Made by a program: the position numbers and the translations under genes. This document shows, in pieces, positions 16,766-25,255 of a stretch of DNA of 43,014 nucleotides; within the stretch, counting starts at the first letter, position 1; each line of letters opens with the position of its first letter. This stretch comes from Alphaproteobacteria bacterium (GTDB taxonomy: Bacteria > Pseudomonadota > Alphaproteobacteria > Rhizobiales > JAJFHR01), in NCBI GenBank assembly GCA_024278055.1, contig JAJRTY010000107.1:1-43014 (forward strand), read 5' to 3'. The notes beneath the pieces were generated by a model. That model was not told the DNA's origin, ran no database searches, and worked only from the letters and a program-made list of their open reading frames with translations.

Positions 16766-16783
16766 GGTTCAAAAATTTGAACC
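16766..16783 (-). promoter_or_regulatory. Hairpin between riboswitch and cbtB (possible expression platform)
   Basis: GGTTCAAA and TTTGAACC form a perfect 8-bp stem with a two-base loop in DNA terms (a slightly smaller stem in RNA). It lies between the B12 box and the cbtB ribosome binding site. There is no T-run after it, so it is not an intrinsic terminator. It may take part in switching access to the cbtB start, but this is inference. Confidence 0.35.
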
Positions 16784-16790
16784 CCTTAAA

Positions 16791-16985
16791 ATGGCAGGTC
16801 TCCTGGCTTCGCGGTTTTGTCGTCAACCTGACACCTTCCCGGAAAACTCCAGTGGCATAATTCAGGTCATGACCGCTTCACAGTCGCGGGGTCGGCTGTG
16901 GCTTAAGGCCCCCTAATGGGCAAACCCCTCCACATTCCCTATTAATCCTCAAGGCTCTGTCGCCCTATTTGAGGAACCATAGGGG
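16791..16985 (-). ncRNA. Cobalamin (B12) riboswitch
   Basis: On the minus strand the segment holds the conserved aptamer pieces in order: GGTTCCTC near the 5' side, CCGCGACTGTGAAGCGG, GCCACTGG followed by CCGGGAAGG, and the B12 box AAGCCAGGAGACCTGCC at the 3' end. It precedes cbtB by about 60 bases and should lower expression of cbtB-cbtA-cobU-cobW-cobN-cobO when adenosylcobalamin is plentiful. The exact 5' edge is approximate. In this group control is often at translation initiation. Confidence 0.95.
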
Positions 16986-17040
16986 TTAACTCTATTTCAT
17001 CACACCGGGGCAATGTCAATAGGCATCACCAGCTGTGGAG

Positions 17041-17105
17041 CCTTAACCTCTTTCTCCCCGGAGGGGGAAGGCGGCAGCGAAGCTGACGGATGAGGGGGCT
17101 GAGAG
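17041..17105. repeat. Rhizobial-type intergenic repeat
   Basis: The stretch with CTTTCTCCCCGGAGGGGG, then CGGCAGCGAAGCTGACGG and ATGAGGGGGCT is of the kind scattered between genes in Rhizobiales genomes (CCCTCATCCG...CTTCTCCCC-like elements such as RIME). It lies between the end of cobQ and the riboswitch and may form a stem around the CCCCGGAGGGG core. The recognition is from memory of consensus; I see no second copy in this window. Confidence 0.5.
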
Positions 17106-17138
17106 CTGGGAATTAAAATGGGGTGGATTTAATATGCT

Positions 17139-18605
17139 TCAATCAGATGCAGTCGCAAACAGTGCATCAACATCGAGATGTTTCTCCAGATGAACACTGA
17201 GACTATCCAGTGTATCGTCAATCGATCTGGTGTGATCCGGGCTGTTTTCCAGCGATGCGCCCAGGTTCTTGAGAAAACTTCGTCTGAAGCTGTCTGAGGT
17301 GAACAATCCGTGCATATAACAGCCTGAGATGAGGCCGTCGGGGGAGGTGGCGCCATCTGGTTTTTTGTTGATGGTAAGCATGGGTGAAGCTGTGTCGGGG
17401 CCGTTGGTCTGGCCCATGTGGATTTCGTAACCGGTGATGGTGGTGCCAAAGGCCACGCTTGTGGCGGTTATATTTCGTAGTGTCTTTTTGGGCTCAAGCA
17501 TCGTCTCTATATCCAGCAGGCCCAGTCCCTTTACCTGTGTCTGGACACCTTCGATTTGTTCGGGGTCAAATATCCATCTGCCCAGCATCTGGTAGCCGCC
17601 GCAAATGCCGAGCACGTGGCCGCCGCGGTGTATGTGGGCCTGGATGTCGATGTCCCAGCCCTGTTGTCGCAAAAACTCCATGTCGCCGATGGTGGATTTA
17701 CTGCCCGGCAGGATGATGAGGGCGGCATCCCCGGGCAGGGCGGTGCCGGGTTTTACCATGACCAGTTCAACATCTGGCTCAGCTATCAGGGGGTCGAAAT
17801 CATCAAAATTGGCGATGCGGGAAATGACGGGTATGGCAATCTTGATGCTGCCGGAAGATGAGGCGTCGGGCTTTTCCAGGCTGACACTGTCTTCGGCGGG
17901 CAGCAGGGATGCGTGTTCAAACCACGGGCAGATGCCAAAGGACTTCCACCTGGTTCGATGGACTATTTCGCTCAGCCCGGCGTTAAACAAGGACACATCG
18001 CCTCTGAATTTATTAATGATAAAACCGGCAATCATGTCACGGTCCCGGGGCGGTAGAATGGAATGAGTGCCGACAAGACTGGCGATTACCCCGCCTCTGT
18101 CAACATCGCCGATCAGCACAACTGGCGTATTGGTGGCGCGGGCAAAGCCCATGTTGGCAATATCGCCTTCGCGCAGGTTTATTTCAGCCGGGCTGCCCGC
18201 ACCCTCCACCAGAACCAGATCGGCCTTTTCGCGAATATACTCATAACTTTCGAGCACGGCTGTGAGCAGAGTTTGTTTGAGTTTTTGATAATCACGCGCT
18301 GCTGCATGACCATAGACCCTGCCCTGAACGATGACTTGAGAGCCTTCGTTGCTTTGTGGTTTGAGTAATATGGGGTTCATGTGGATTGTTGGCTCGGTGC
18401 GTGCAGCGCGCGCCTGCAACCACTGGGCGCGACCGATTTCGCCGCCATCATTTGTAACAGCCGCATTATTGGACATGTTTTGCGGTTTGAACGGATATAC
18501 TTTCAAGCCGCGATTGGCCGCCAGCCGACACAGGCCCGCCACCAGCAATGACTTGCCAACGTCCGAGCCGGTTCCCTGAAACATCAGGCTTTTGGCATGA
18601 GACAT
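17139..18605 (-). CDS. cobQ: Adenosylcobyric acid synthase (glutamine-hydrolysing)
   Basis: This 488-residue enzyme amidates four carboxylates of adenosylcobyrinic acid a,c-diamide. The N-terminal ATP-binding dethiobiotin-synthetase-like domain shows GTGSDVGKSLLVAGLCR, FKPQNMSNNAAVT and IHMNPILLKPQSN. The C-terminal class I-type amidotransferase domain has the nucleophile Cys in VLGICGGYQMLG and the His in GCYMHGLF. Length is standard. It lies upstream of the B12 riboswitch in transcription order and therefore is not controlled by it; it follows the D-amino-acid transaminase gene by 36 bases and may share its promoter. Confidence 0.95.
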   Translation of the reverse strand: MSHAKSLMFQGTGSDVGKSLLVAGLCRLAANRGLKVYPFKPQNMSNNAAVTNDGGEIGRAQWLQARAARTEPTIHMNPILLKPQSNEGSQVIVQGRVYGHAAARDYQKLKQTLLTAVLESYEYIREKADLVLVEGAGSPAEINLREGDIANMGFARATNTPVVLIGDVDRGGVIASLVGTHSILPPRDRDMIAGFIINKFRGDVSLFNAGLSEIVHRTRWKSFGICPWFEHASLLPAEDSVSLEKPDASSSGSIKIAIPVISRIANFDDFDPLIAEPDVELVMVKPGTALPGDAALIILPGSKSTIGDMEFLRQQGWDIDIQAHIHRGGHVLGICGGYQMLGRWIFDPEQIEGVQTQVKGLGLLDIETMLEPKKTLRNITATSVAFGTTITGYEIHMGQTNGPDTASPMLTINKKPDGATSPDGLISGCYMHGLFTSDSFRRSFLKNLGASLENSPDHTRSIDDTLDSLSVHLEKHLDVDALFATASD

Positions 18606-18641
18606 AAGCTGTTACCAATCATCCTGGTCCGGGCCACCGTT

Positions 18642-19496
18642 TTAGATGGCATCCTTTAAAGCTGCTTCAATATATAACTCACGCAATTTTTTCGCCACTG
18701 GTCCCGGTTTGCCGGTGCCGATGGTTTTGCCATCGATTTCGACAATAGATTTGACAAAACTGGAAGCGCTGGTGACGATGGCTTCATCGGCAGCGCAGGC
18801 TTCATCGGGCGTGAACATGCGCTCGTCCAGCGTAATATCGGTTTGCTGCAACAGGGCCAGCACTGCCTTGCGGGTAATGCCTGCCAGAATGGCGTTGGTG
18901 AGCGGCCGGGTAATCAGCACATTGTCTTTGACGATGTAAGTGGAGGCCGATGCCTCTTCGGTGATGTAGCCGTCCTCACCCACCATCCATGCCTTGGAGA
19001 CACCTGCATCTTTTGCGGCCTGTTTGGCCATCGTCTGGGGCAGCAGGGCGATAGTCTTTATGTCGCGTCGGGCCCAGCGAATGTCAGGCACGATGATGGC
19101 GCGTTCTCCGGTTTCCGCTCCCGGCGAATTGAGAAGGTTGCCTGTCTGGGTAAAGGCAACAAGGGATGGCGTCACGTTTTCCGGTCGGACAAAATCACGA
19201 TCAGCACTGCCGCGGGTGATCTGCATGTAGATGCTGCCTTCATCAAGATTATTTCTGACTACCAGTTCCCGGTGCATGGCCAAAAGCGCATCTTCGCTTA
19301 GGGGTAACGCCATCTCCATCTCACCTAAGTAACGCTTCAATCGCTCCATGTGCATATGATAGTCAACGAGCCTGCCGCTGATGACCGCAGTTACTTCATA
19401 TACGCCGTCGGCGAATAGAAAGCCGCGATCGAAAATGGAAATTTTTGCCTCGTTCTCGGGTACAAAATCTCCATTTACATAGGTAATACGTGACAT
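18642..19496 (-). CDS. dat: D-amino-acid (D-alanine) transaminase
   Basis: A 284-residue fold type IV PLP enzyme. The start YVNGDFVPENEAKISIFDRGFLFADGVYE-type segment, the catalytic Lys147 in RRDIKTIALLP, the TEEASAST phosphate-binding region and the C-terminal ADEAIVTSASS block match D-amino-acid transaminases; the close relative branched-chain transaminase differs in these blocks. It interconverts D-alanine, D-glutamate and their 2-oxo acids, either for wall synthesis or for catabolism. It is divergent from the RpiR regulator gene, 157 bases apart, which hints that it belongs to the amino-acid uptake cluster on the other strand. Confidence 0.85.
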   Translation of the reverse strand: MSRITYVNGDFVPENEAKISIFDRGFLFADGVYEVTAVISGRLVDYHMHMERLKRYLGEMEMALPLSEDALLAMHRELVVRNNLDEGSIYMQITRGSADRDFVRPENVTPSLVAFTQTGNLLNSPGAETGERAIIVPDIRWARRDIKTIALLPQTMAKQAAKDAGVSKAWMVGEDGYITEEASASTYIVKDNVLITRPLTNAILAGITRKAVLALLQQTDITLDERMFTPDEACAADEAIVTSASSFVKSIVEIDGKTIGTGKPGPVAKKLRELYIEAALKDAI

Positions 19497-19653
19497 TCGC
19501 TACTCCATAGTTTTGCCAGAACCGGCACCCTGAGAATTGATTTTCAGGTCAACATCAAATCCCCGGTTTTGTCAATCGCCGCCTTCGCCCTGTTTTTGAA
19601 TTTATGATCCGGCGATAGTTGCTCAAGTTTTTGGTTGAAAAATTATATTACAT

Positions 19654-20577
19654 ATGTTTCAAACTATTATGCAGGAAAGAAATCTTTGTAATACACCGGG
19701 AATAACTTTAAAAGACCAGATTGCACGACACTTTGCCAGCCTCAGCCCGCAATTGCGGCTTGCTGCGCGATATGTGTCTGCTCATCCTGAGGAGGTTGCA
19801 ACGCGTTCTTTGCGGCAAGTTGCCAGCAGGAGCGGATTGACACCTCCAACATATTCGCGGCTTGCGCGCGCAATCGGGTTTGCACAGTATGAAGGCCTTC
19901 GCGACAGCTGCCGCAAGGAGTTGCGTCAATCCCGTCTCAGTTTGGCAGACCGTGCCGCGCTTTTACAAAAACCGGATGAAAACAATCCAAAAGAAGGCCG
20001 TGGATCATTTGCGGCAATTCATGCGCATTCGGCGGTTTCCGGGATTCAACGTCTTCTGGATGAGATGGATGTTGGTCAACTGGCCGAAGCAGCTGATCAG
20101 TTGGTCGCGGCGAAAAATGTATATCTCATTGGCTCCTTGTGCGGTCGCACAATGGTTGAGTATCTTGCATATATGACACAAATGGTAACGCCAAACTGGC
20201 GAGTTGTCGGGCAAGGTGCTTCATCTGCCTCCGGAATTCTGACAGGAGCGGGCGAAAATGATGTTTTAATCGCGATTGCCGCAGCTCCTTACGCCAGTGA
20301 GACGGTCAGGGCGGTTCAGCTGGTTGCTGATTCCGGCACCGGTGCTAGTATTATCGTCATAACAGATGATTTATTGTCGCCCCTTTTAAAACATGCCAAT
20401 TACAGTTTTTTAATTTCTGCTGAAAGTTCGCATTTTTTCCCATCCCATGTCGCCCTGGTGACATTTCTGGAAATTTTAACTGGTATGATTGTGCGACGGT
20501 TGGGTGAAGAGGGGCAAAACAGAATTAATGCCGTGGAACAATCAAGCCACGCCATTGGTGACTATTGGCAACAATAG
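19654..20577 (+). CDS. RpiR/MurR family transcriptional regulator (HTH plus SIS)
   Basis: A 307-residue regulator. Residues about 20-95 are the RpiR-type HTH (SLRQVASRSGLTPPTYSRLAR, then GFAQYEGLRDSCRKEL). The SIS sugar-isomerase-like domain begins near residue 150 (AADQLVAAKNVYLIGSLCGR) and continues through NDVLIAIAAAPYASETVRAV and SIIVITDDLLSPL. SIS domains normally bind phosphosugars, but RpiR proteins beside amino-acid transporters are common in this group. The start may be 19654 or 19669. It precedes the ABC operon by 34 bases and is divergent from the transaminase gene, so it probably controls both. Confidence 0.88.
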   Translation: MFQTIMQERNLCNTPGITLKDQIARHFASLSPQLRLAARYVSAHPEEVATRSLRQVASRSGLTPPTYSRLARAIGFAQYEGLRDSCRKELRQSRLSLADRAALLQKPDENNPKEGRGSFAAIHAHSAVSGIQRLLDEMDVGQLAEAADQLVAAKNVYLIGSLCGRTMVEYLAYMTQMVTPNWRVVGQGASSASGILTGAGENDVLIAIAAAPYASETVRAVQLVADSGTGASIIVITDDLLSPLLKHANYSFLISAESSHFFPSHVALVTFLEILTGMIVRRLGEEGQNRINAVEQSSHAIGDYWQQ

Positions 20578-20611
20578 TGAGAAAAGTAGAGTAATTTTTA
20601 GGGAGAACAAA

Positions 20612-21538
20612 ATGTTCAAAAATCTAATGAAAATAGGAATATCAATGGCCGCTGTAGCAGGTTTTGCTGCAGTGACAACTTCAACGACCTTTGCGGATAC
20701 GCTTGATGATATCTTTGCCCGCGGCAAACTGGTGGTCGGCGTAAAAGCGGATTATGCTCCCTGGGGCATGCGTGATGCCAACGGTAAAGTCGTCGGCATG
20801 GAACTTGATATGATTGATGATTTTGCCAAGCGCTTGAGTGCAAAAGCCGGCAAGCCAATCGCTGTTGAAAAAGTTGTTGTTGTGGCTTCCAACCGGATGC
20901 AGTTCCTTGAGCAGGGTAAAATCGACATGTTCATTGCAACAATGTCCAACAAAAAGGGTCGCCGAAAAGTTGTCGGTATTGTGCAGCCGGATTATTATTC
21001 CTCAGGCGTTGCTGTGCTGGCGCACAAAGATTCTGGAATTACCAGTTGGGAAACCGTGAAAGGCAAGAAAATCTGCGGTATTCAGGGTGCCTGGTACAAT
21101 AAAGATCACGGCCTCAAGAATGGTGCGGAAATTATCGCATTCAAGGGCGTGTCTGAAGTTGAAAAAGCGGTTCTTGATGGCCGTTGTGTCGGGTGGCTGT
21201 ATGACGACAGTGCTTTCATCCCGCGGAAAGTAAATGCACCTGAAAAGTGGAAAGATTTTTCAATTGCAACACCGGTCGTTGCCAATGTGCCGTGGGGCGC
21301 TGCGGTTCGTCTGAAAGATCGCCAGGGTCCTCTGGGCAAAGCGCTATCAGAAGCCATTATCGACTGGCACAAGTCGGGTTTGCTGGTCAAACTTGAAAGA
21401 AGTGGGGCATTCCCGCAACTGCATGGCTGGCCGATATGCAAAAGAAATGTATCGCTGGTGACAAAATTTGTAATGACAAATACGATGATGGCGAAAGCTA
21501 TTAAGAACATAATAATGCAAGGTCCGCCACGATTGTGA
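20612..21538 (+). CDS. Amino-acid ABC transporter substrate-binding protein, frameshifted near its end
   Basis: This family 3 (polar amino acid) binding protein has a signal peptide ending near TTFA and a mature start GKLVVGVKADYAPWGMRDANG. As read, it has 308 residues, but from about codon 263 (21395-21402) the frame looks wrong. Adding one A in the run GAAAGAAGTGG gives KLERKWGIPATAWLADM, then a Cys-containing tail ending DDGESY with TAA at 21502-21504, for 297 residues. The literal frame instead ends at a TGA inside the loop of a hairpin. So the gene carries a one-base deletion or a sequence error. The start at 20612 has a GGGAG site; the earlier in-frame start at 20489 overlaps rpiR. Substrate is unknown, perhaps a D-amino acid given the context. 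Confidence 0.85.
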   Translation: MFKNLMKIGISMAAVAGFAAVTTSTTFADTLDDIFARGKLVVGVKADYAPWGMRDANGKVVGMELDMIDDFAKRLSAKAGKPIAVEKVVVVASNRMQFLEQGKIDMFIATMSNKKGRRKVVGIVQPDYYSSGVAVLAHKDSGITSWETVKGKKICGIQGAWYNKDHGLKNGAEIIAFKGVSEVEKAVLDGRCVGWLYDDSAFIPRKVNAPEKWKDFSIATPVVANVPWGAAVRLKDRQGPLGKALSEAIIDWHKSGLLVKLERSGAFPQLHGWPICKRNVSLVTKFVMTNTMMAKAIKNIIMQGPPRL

Positions 21539-21550
21539 ACGTGGCGGACC
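21521..21550 (+). terminator. Strong intercistronic hairpin after the binding-protein gene
   Basis: GGTCCGCCACG and CGTGGCGGACC form a perfect 11-bp stem with an 8-base loop, followed by CTGTTTATTT. It lies between the binding-protein gene and the permease genes. Such structures commonly stabilise or partially terminate the message so that the binding protein is made in excess over the membrane subunits. With the frame corrected, the upstream gene stops 16 bases before it. Confidence 0.75.
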
Positions 21551-21586
21551 CTGTTTATTTGAATTTTCTGCCGGGGAGTAACAGGG

Positions 21587-22324
21587 TTGGATGTAGTCTG
21601 GGAGTTCTTTAGATGGTTGTATGACGCCCACGGCATCAATCTGACGATTTTCTATGATGATCTGGATCGTGCCCGATTTCTCAAGGGCATGTGGACGACC
21701 CTACACCTGTCATTTGTCTCAATCGTTTTAAGCCTGGTGATTGGTGTTGCCGGAGCCTGGCTGCAAGCGTCAAGTTTTACCTGGCTTCGCCGCATTGTGC
21801 AGGGATATATTCAGTTTTTCCGTAACACGCCCCCCCTCATTCAAATGTACTTTTTCTATTTTGCTGTAGATGGTACATTATCGGCCTTATTTGGAATCAA
21901 AGGCGGGGTACTTGATGGTTACGGTTGGGCGGTGGTCTCCCTGTCATTTTTTGCCGGTGCCTTCAACGTGGAAATTTTCCGTGCCGGTATCGAAGCCGTG
22001 CCGAAATCCACGGTCGAAGCCGCCGAAGCTCTTGGCTATAACCGTATTCAGGTCTACCTGTATGTAACATTGCCCCTGGCGTTTCGTGTATGCCTGCCTG
22101 CCCTCAATAATAATCTCATCAATCTTTTGAAAACCACGACCGTGGCCTATGCCATCGCAGTGCCGGAAACACTATATGTTGCCAACCAGATCTGGTCGGA
22201 TGAATACAATGTTCTCGAAATGATGAATGTGGTTTGGGTTATCTATGTTTCCCTGGTCGGGTTTCTGGTCTGGTTGATGCACAGATGGGAAAAATCAATA
22301 AAAATACCGGGATTTGGCCAATGA
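21587..22324 (+). CDS. Amino-acid ABC transporter permease
   Basis: A 245-residue His/Glu/Gln/Arg-type permease. TTG at 21587 is chosen as start because GGGGAG lies eight bases before it; the nearby ATG is out of frame. The protein has about five membrane segments, the motif FFRNTPPLIQMYFFYFA, and the cytoplasmic EAA loop VEAAEALGYNRIQVYLYVTLP that docks the ATPase. It overlaps the second permease by four bases (ATGA) and forms a heteromeric channel with it. Confidence 0.9.
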   Translation: MDVVWEFFRWLYDAHGINLTIFYDDLDRARFLKGMWTTLHLSFVSIVLSLVIGVAGAWLQASSFTWLRRIVQGYIQFFRNTPPLIQMYFFYFAVDGTLSALFGIKGGVLDGYGWAVVSLSFFAGAFNVEIFRAGIEAVPKSTVEAAEALGYNRIQVYLYVTLPLAFRVCLPALNNNLINLLKTTTVAYAIAVPETLYVANQIWSDEYNVLEMMNVVWVIYVSLVGFLVWLMHRWEKSIKIPGFGQ

Positions 22325-23238
22325 CGGGAAATATTAAAGACAGGTTTTTCCTGAACCGGAGCCATACTGATTTGCCGGTTATAAAGCCGTTCGTTCTGGC
22401 CAATGGACCCGGCTGGCAAATTGAAAATATGGTCGGACTGGCGCGCAACCGAAGTGTTGGTTTGGCATTGATTTTGATACTCTCGTCATGGCTGATGATT
22501 GATGCAGCATATGCGCAAATCCAAGGTGATGCCGGTCAGACTATCTTTCAAACTCTGGTGAAATGGACACCTTTGATGTTCTGGGGGCCGGAAGGAGAGT
22601 TTGGCGGGTTTATTCTCAATATTGCTGTCAGCTTTATATCCATGGCGCTTGGCACCTTTCTTGGACTGTGGCTTGGTATCGGACAAGTATCCAAGAATTC
22701 GATAATCCGGCGTGTTTCCTGGTCAGTCACCCAACTGTTTCGTAATTCACCCTGGCTGGTTCTGTTGTTCTATTTTATGTTGTTGCTGCCATTTTCTGTT
22801 AAGATTGGCGGCCAGCAGATTGATATTCCAGGCTGGACAAAAGCAACTTTTGCACTGTCATTACCGATCATGGCGAATGTGTCTGAAATTGTACGTGGCG
22901 CTATAACTTCCATCCCAACCGCACAATGGGAATCAGCTGAAAGCCTGGCCTTTTCACGTACCCAGACACTATGGAAAATTATTTTACCGCAATGTATAAA
23001 ACGAATGATTCCGCCGTGGATGAACTGGTATTGCATTTTGACCATGTCGACACCGTTGATTTCCATCCTTGGTGTCAATGATGGCATGACACTGACCCAG
23101 AACGCTCTGGCGGCGGAAGGTCGCAGTGAATTTCTGATCCCCATGTATTTGTGGCTGATGGCATGGTTCTTTGCCTACAGTTACCCCATAGCGTCGCTGA
23201 CCCGGCGGCTGGAGCAACGCTATGCTATTGAAACCTAG
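22321..23238 (+). CDS. Amino-acid ABC transporter permease, second subunit
   Basis: A 305-residue permease with a longer cytoplasmic N-terminus, a hydrophobic segment near residues 45-65 and the main domain from about residue 95. Family marks are QLFRNSPWLVLLFYFML and the EAA loop WESAESLAFSRTQTLWKIILPQ. The start ATG at 22321 overlaps the previous gene's stop. The N-terminal extension with its own membrane segment (LALILILSSWLMIDAAYA) and periplasmic stretch is typical for one partner of such heteromeric pairs. Confidence 0.9.
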   Translation: MTGNIKDRFFLNRSHTDLPVIKPFVLANGPGWQIENMVGLARNRSVGLALILILSSWLMIDAAYAQIQGDAGQTIFQTLVKWTPLMFWGPEGEFGGFILNIAVSFISMALGTFLGLWLGIGQVSKNSIIRRVSWSVTQLFRNSPWLVLLFYFMLLLPFSVKIGGQQIDIPGWTKATFALSLPIMANVSEIVRGAITSIPTAQWESAESLAFSRTQTLWKIILPQCIKRMIPPWMNWYCILTMSTPLISILGVNDGMTLTQNALAAEGRSEFLIPMYLWLMAWFFAYSYPIASLTRRLEQRYAIET

Positions 23239-23250
23239 AAAGAAAATGTC

Positions 23251-24006
23251 ATGAGTTCATCTGCGTGGAGCGCTGATCAGCCAATGATCAGCATCAAGGA
23301 AGTACATAAATCCTTTGGTGACCTGAAAGTGCTGAAGGGTGTTACCTTTGATGTTATGAAGTCAGAAGTGGTTTGCGTTATTGGCCCTTCGGGATCAGGT
23401 AAATCCACCCTTATTCGCTGCATAAATGCCTTGAACGATATCCAGGCGGGTTCGATTATGGTTGAGGGTATTGAGGTAAACGACCCCAAGCTGGATAAGC
23501 TTGAGTTGCGCAAAAAAGTTGGAATGGTGTTCCAGCAGTATAATCTGTTCCCCCATAAAACTGCGATTGAAAACGTCATGATGGCACCGGTTACGGTGTT
23601 GAAGCAGGATAAAATCGAGGTTGAGGCGCGAGCACGTGATCTGATCAAAAAAGTGCGGCTGGAGGGTAAGGAGGATTCTTATCCCGGTGAACTTTCAGGC
23701 GGACAGCAGCAACGCGTGGCTATAGCGCGCTCACTGGCAATGAACCCGGATGTAATGTTGTTTGATGAGGTAACAGCGGCACTCGATCCCGAAACCGTAA
23801 AAGAGGTTCTGGTGGTGATCAAGGAACTCGCAGACGAGGGTATGACGTGCATTTTAGTGACCCACGAAATGGGTTTTGCCCGTGAAGTGGCAGACCATAT
23901 TTATTTCACCGACAGAGGTGTGATTGTTGAGCACGGACCACCGGCGACATTTTTTGATGATGCAAAAGACCCTCGTACCAGGGAATTCCTCGGTCAGATT
24001 CTGTAG
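23251..24006 (+). CDS. Amino-acid ABC transporter ATP-binding protein
   Basis: A 251-residue ABC ATPase of the polar amino-acid class: Walker [11 protein letters not shown]-loop [12 protein letters not shown], signature LSGGQQQR, Walker [15 protein letters not shown] and switch His in [11 protein letters not shown]. The usual DEPTSALDPE box has Val in place of Pro, a variant that I recall from related clades and that should not impair activity. It follows the second permease by 12 bases and completes the transporter. Confidence 0.93.
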   Translation: MSSSAWSADQPMISIKEVHKSFGDLKVLKGVTFDVMKSEVVCVIGPSGSGKSTLIRCINALNDIQAGSIMVEGIEVNDPKLDKLELRKKVGMVFQQYNLFPHKTAIENVMMAPVTVLKQDKIEVEARARDLIKKVRLEGKEDSYPGELSGGQQQRVAIARSLAMNPDVMLFDEVTAALDPETVKEVLVVIKELADEGMTCILVTHEMGFAREVADHIYFTDRGVIVEHGPPATFFDDAKDPRTREFLGQIL

Positions 24007-24105
24007 CCCTGTTGTTGAAATGATGCATCTTTCAATATATCAATGGCCTTAGAGCGTTTCGCGTTCAACCAACTCTCCTGATTCACCACCCCCGAGGCAA
24101 TAAAA

Positions 24106-25224
24106 ATGACTAAAACACTGGAAGCAGAATTGCTTGACGGTATTCGTACGTGGGTCGAAATAGAAAGCCTGACCTCACATGTTGCCGGCGTAAATGCCAT
24201 GATGGATGTTGTGGAGGCGGGTTACAAGACTGCTGGAGCCGAGGTTTCTCGCATTGCCGGAACAAATGGCTGCGGTGACCATCTGTCCATTTCCGCGCCC
24301 TGGGGCGGTGATGGGCCGGGCATTTTGGTGTTGTGTCATCTCGATACGGTTCATCCTACTGGAACGCTACAAAAACTGCCCTTCAAGGTTGATGGTGACC
24401 GTGCTTATGGGCCGGGAATTTATGACATGAAGGGCGGGGCTTATCTGGCATATGCTGCTTTTTGTGCCTTGATGCAGGAGAAAAAAACACCGCCACTGCC
24501 GTTGCGACTGCTCTATGTTTCCGACGAGGAAACAGGTTCTGAAACATCGCAGGCACACATAGAAGCTGCCGGTGAAAATGCAAAATATGTGCTGGTGACC
24601 GAGCCTGCACGCGATGGTGGCAAGATTGTTGTCGCCCGCAAGGGAGTTGCGCGCTATGTAATTTCCACTGAAGGCCGTCCATCGCATTCAGGAGCTAACC
24701 ATCATCTGGGGCGTAGTGCGATTAAGGAAATGGCACACCAGATTATCGCCATAGAGGCGATGACGGACTACGACAGGGGCATCACCACCAGTGTCGGCAC
24801 CATAGAAGGTGGCACAACCCTCAATACCATTGCGCAGCACTGTAAAGCCGGAATTGACGTGCGGGTGATGAACATGAGTGACGCGGAAGATGTGGAGCGC
24901 CGTATCCGCGCATTAAAGCCGGTTGATAAAGATGTGAAAATCACAATCACCGGCGGTATAAACCGTCCACCTTTCACCAAAACAAACGCCAGCACAGTTC
25001 TCTTTGGCAAGGCGCAGGCCCTGGCTGCCGAGTTAGGTTTTGAGCTGGAGGGTATTTTATCGGGCGGTGGCAGTGATGGCAATTTTGTTGCCCATAAAGT
25101 TCCTGTTCTCGATGGTCTGGGCGTCGATGGCAATGGTGCCCATACGCTGGAGGAACACCTGCTGATTTCCTCTCTGGTGCCACGCATGATGTTGCAGAAA
25201 CGCTTGTTCGAAACACTTGATTAG
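24106..25224 (+). CDS. M20 family metallopeptidase (carboxypeptidase G2-like)
   Basis: A 372-residue zinc-dependent amidohydrolase. Metal and catalytic residues are visible in VLCHLDTVHPTGT (His, Asp), GPGIYDMKGGAYLA (bridging Asp), SDEETGSETS (Glu pair) and the C-terminal GAHTLEEHLL (His). The lid domain occupies about 180-290 (ARYVISTEGRPSHSGANHHLGRSA onward). There is no signal peptide, so it works in the cytoplasm. It lies 99 bases behind the ABC transporter and on the same strand, so it may split an imported N-acyl, glutamyl or dipeptide substrate. The exact substrate is not visible. Confidence 0.88.
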   Translation: MTKTLEAELLDGIRTWVEIESLTSHVAGVNAMMDVVEAGYKTAGAEVSRIAGTNGCGDHLSISAPWGGDGPGILVLCHLDTVHPTGTLQKLPFKVDGDRAYGPGIYDMKGGAYLAYAAFCALMQEKKTPPLPLRLLYVSDEETGSETSQAHIEAAGENAKYVLVTEPARDGGKIVVARKGVARYVISTEGRPSHSGANHHLGRSAIKEMAHQIIAIEAMTDYDRGITTSVGTIEGGTTLNTIAQHCKAGIDVRVMNMSDAEDVERRIRALKPVDKDVKITITGGINRPPFTKTNASTVLFGKAQALAAELGFELEGILSGGGSDGNFVAHKVPVLDGLGVDGNGAHTLEEHLLISSLVPRMMLQKRLFETLD

Positions 25225-25255
25225 AAGTGCTCCAAGACATCAGGTCCGCCTTTAT

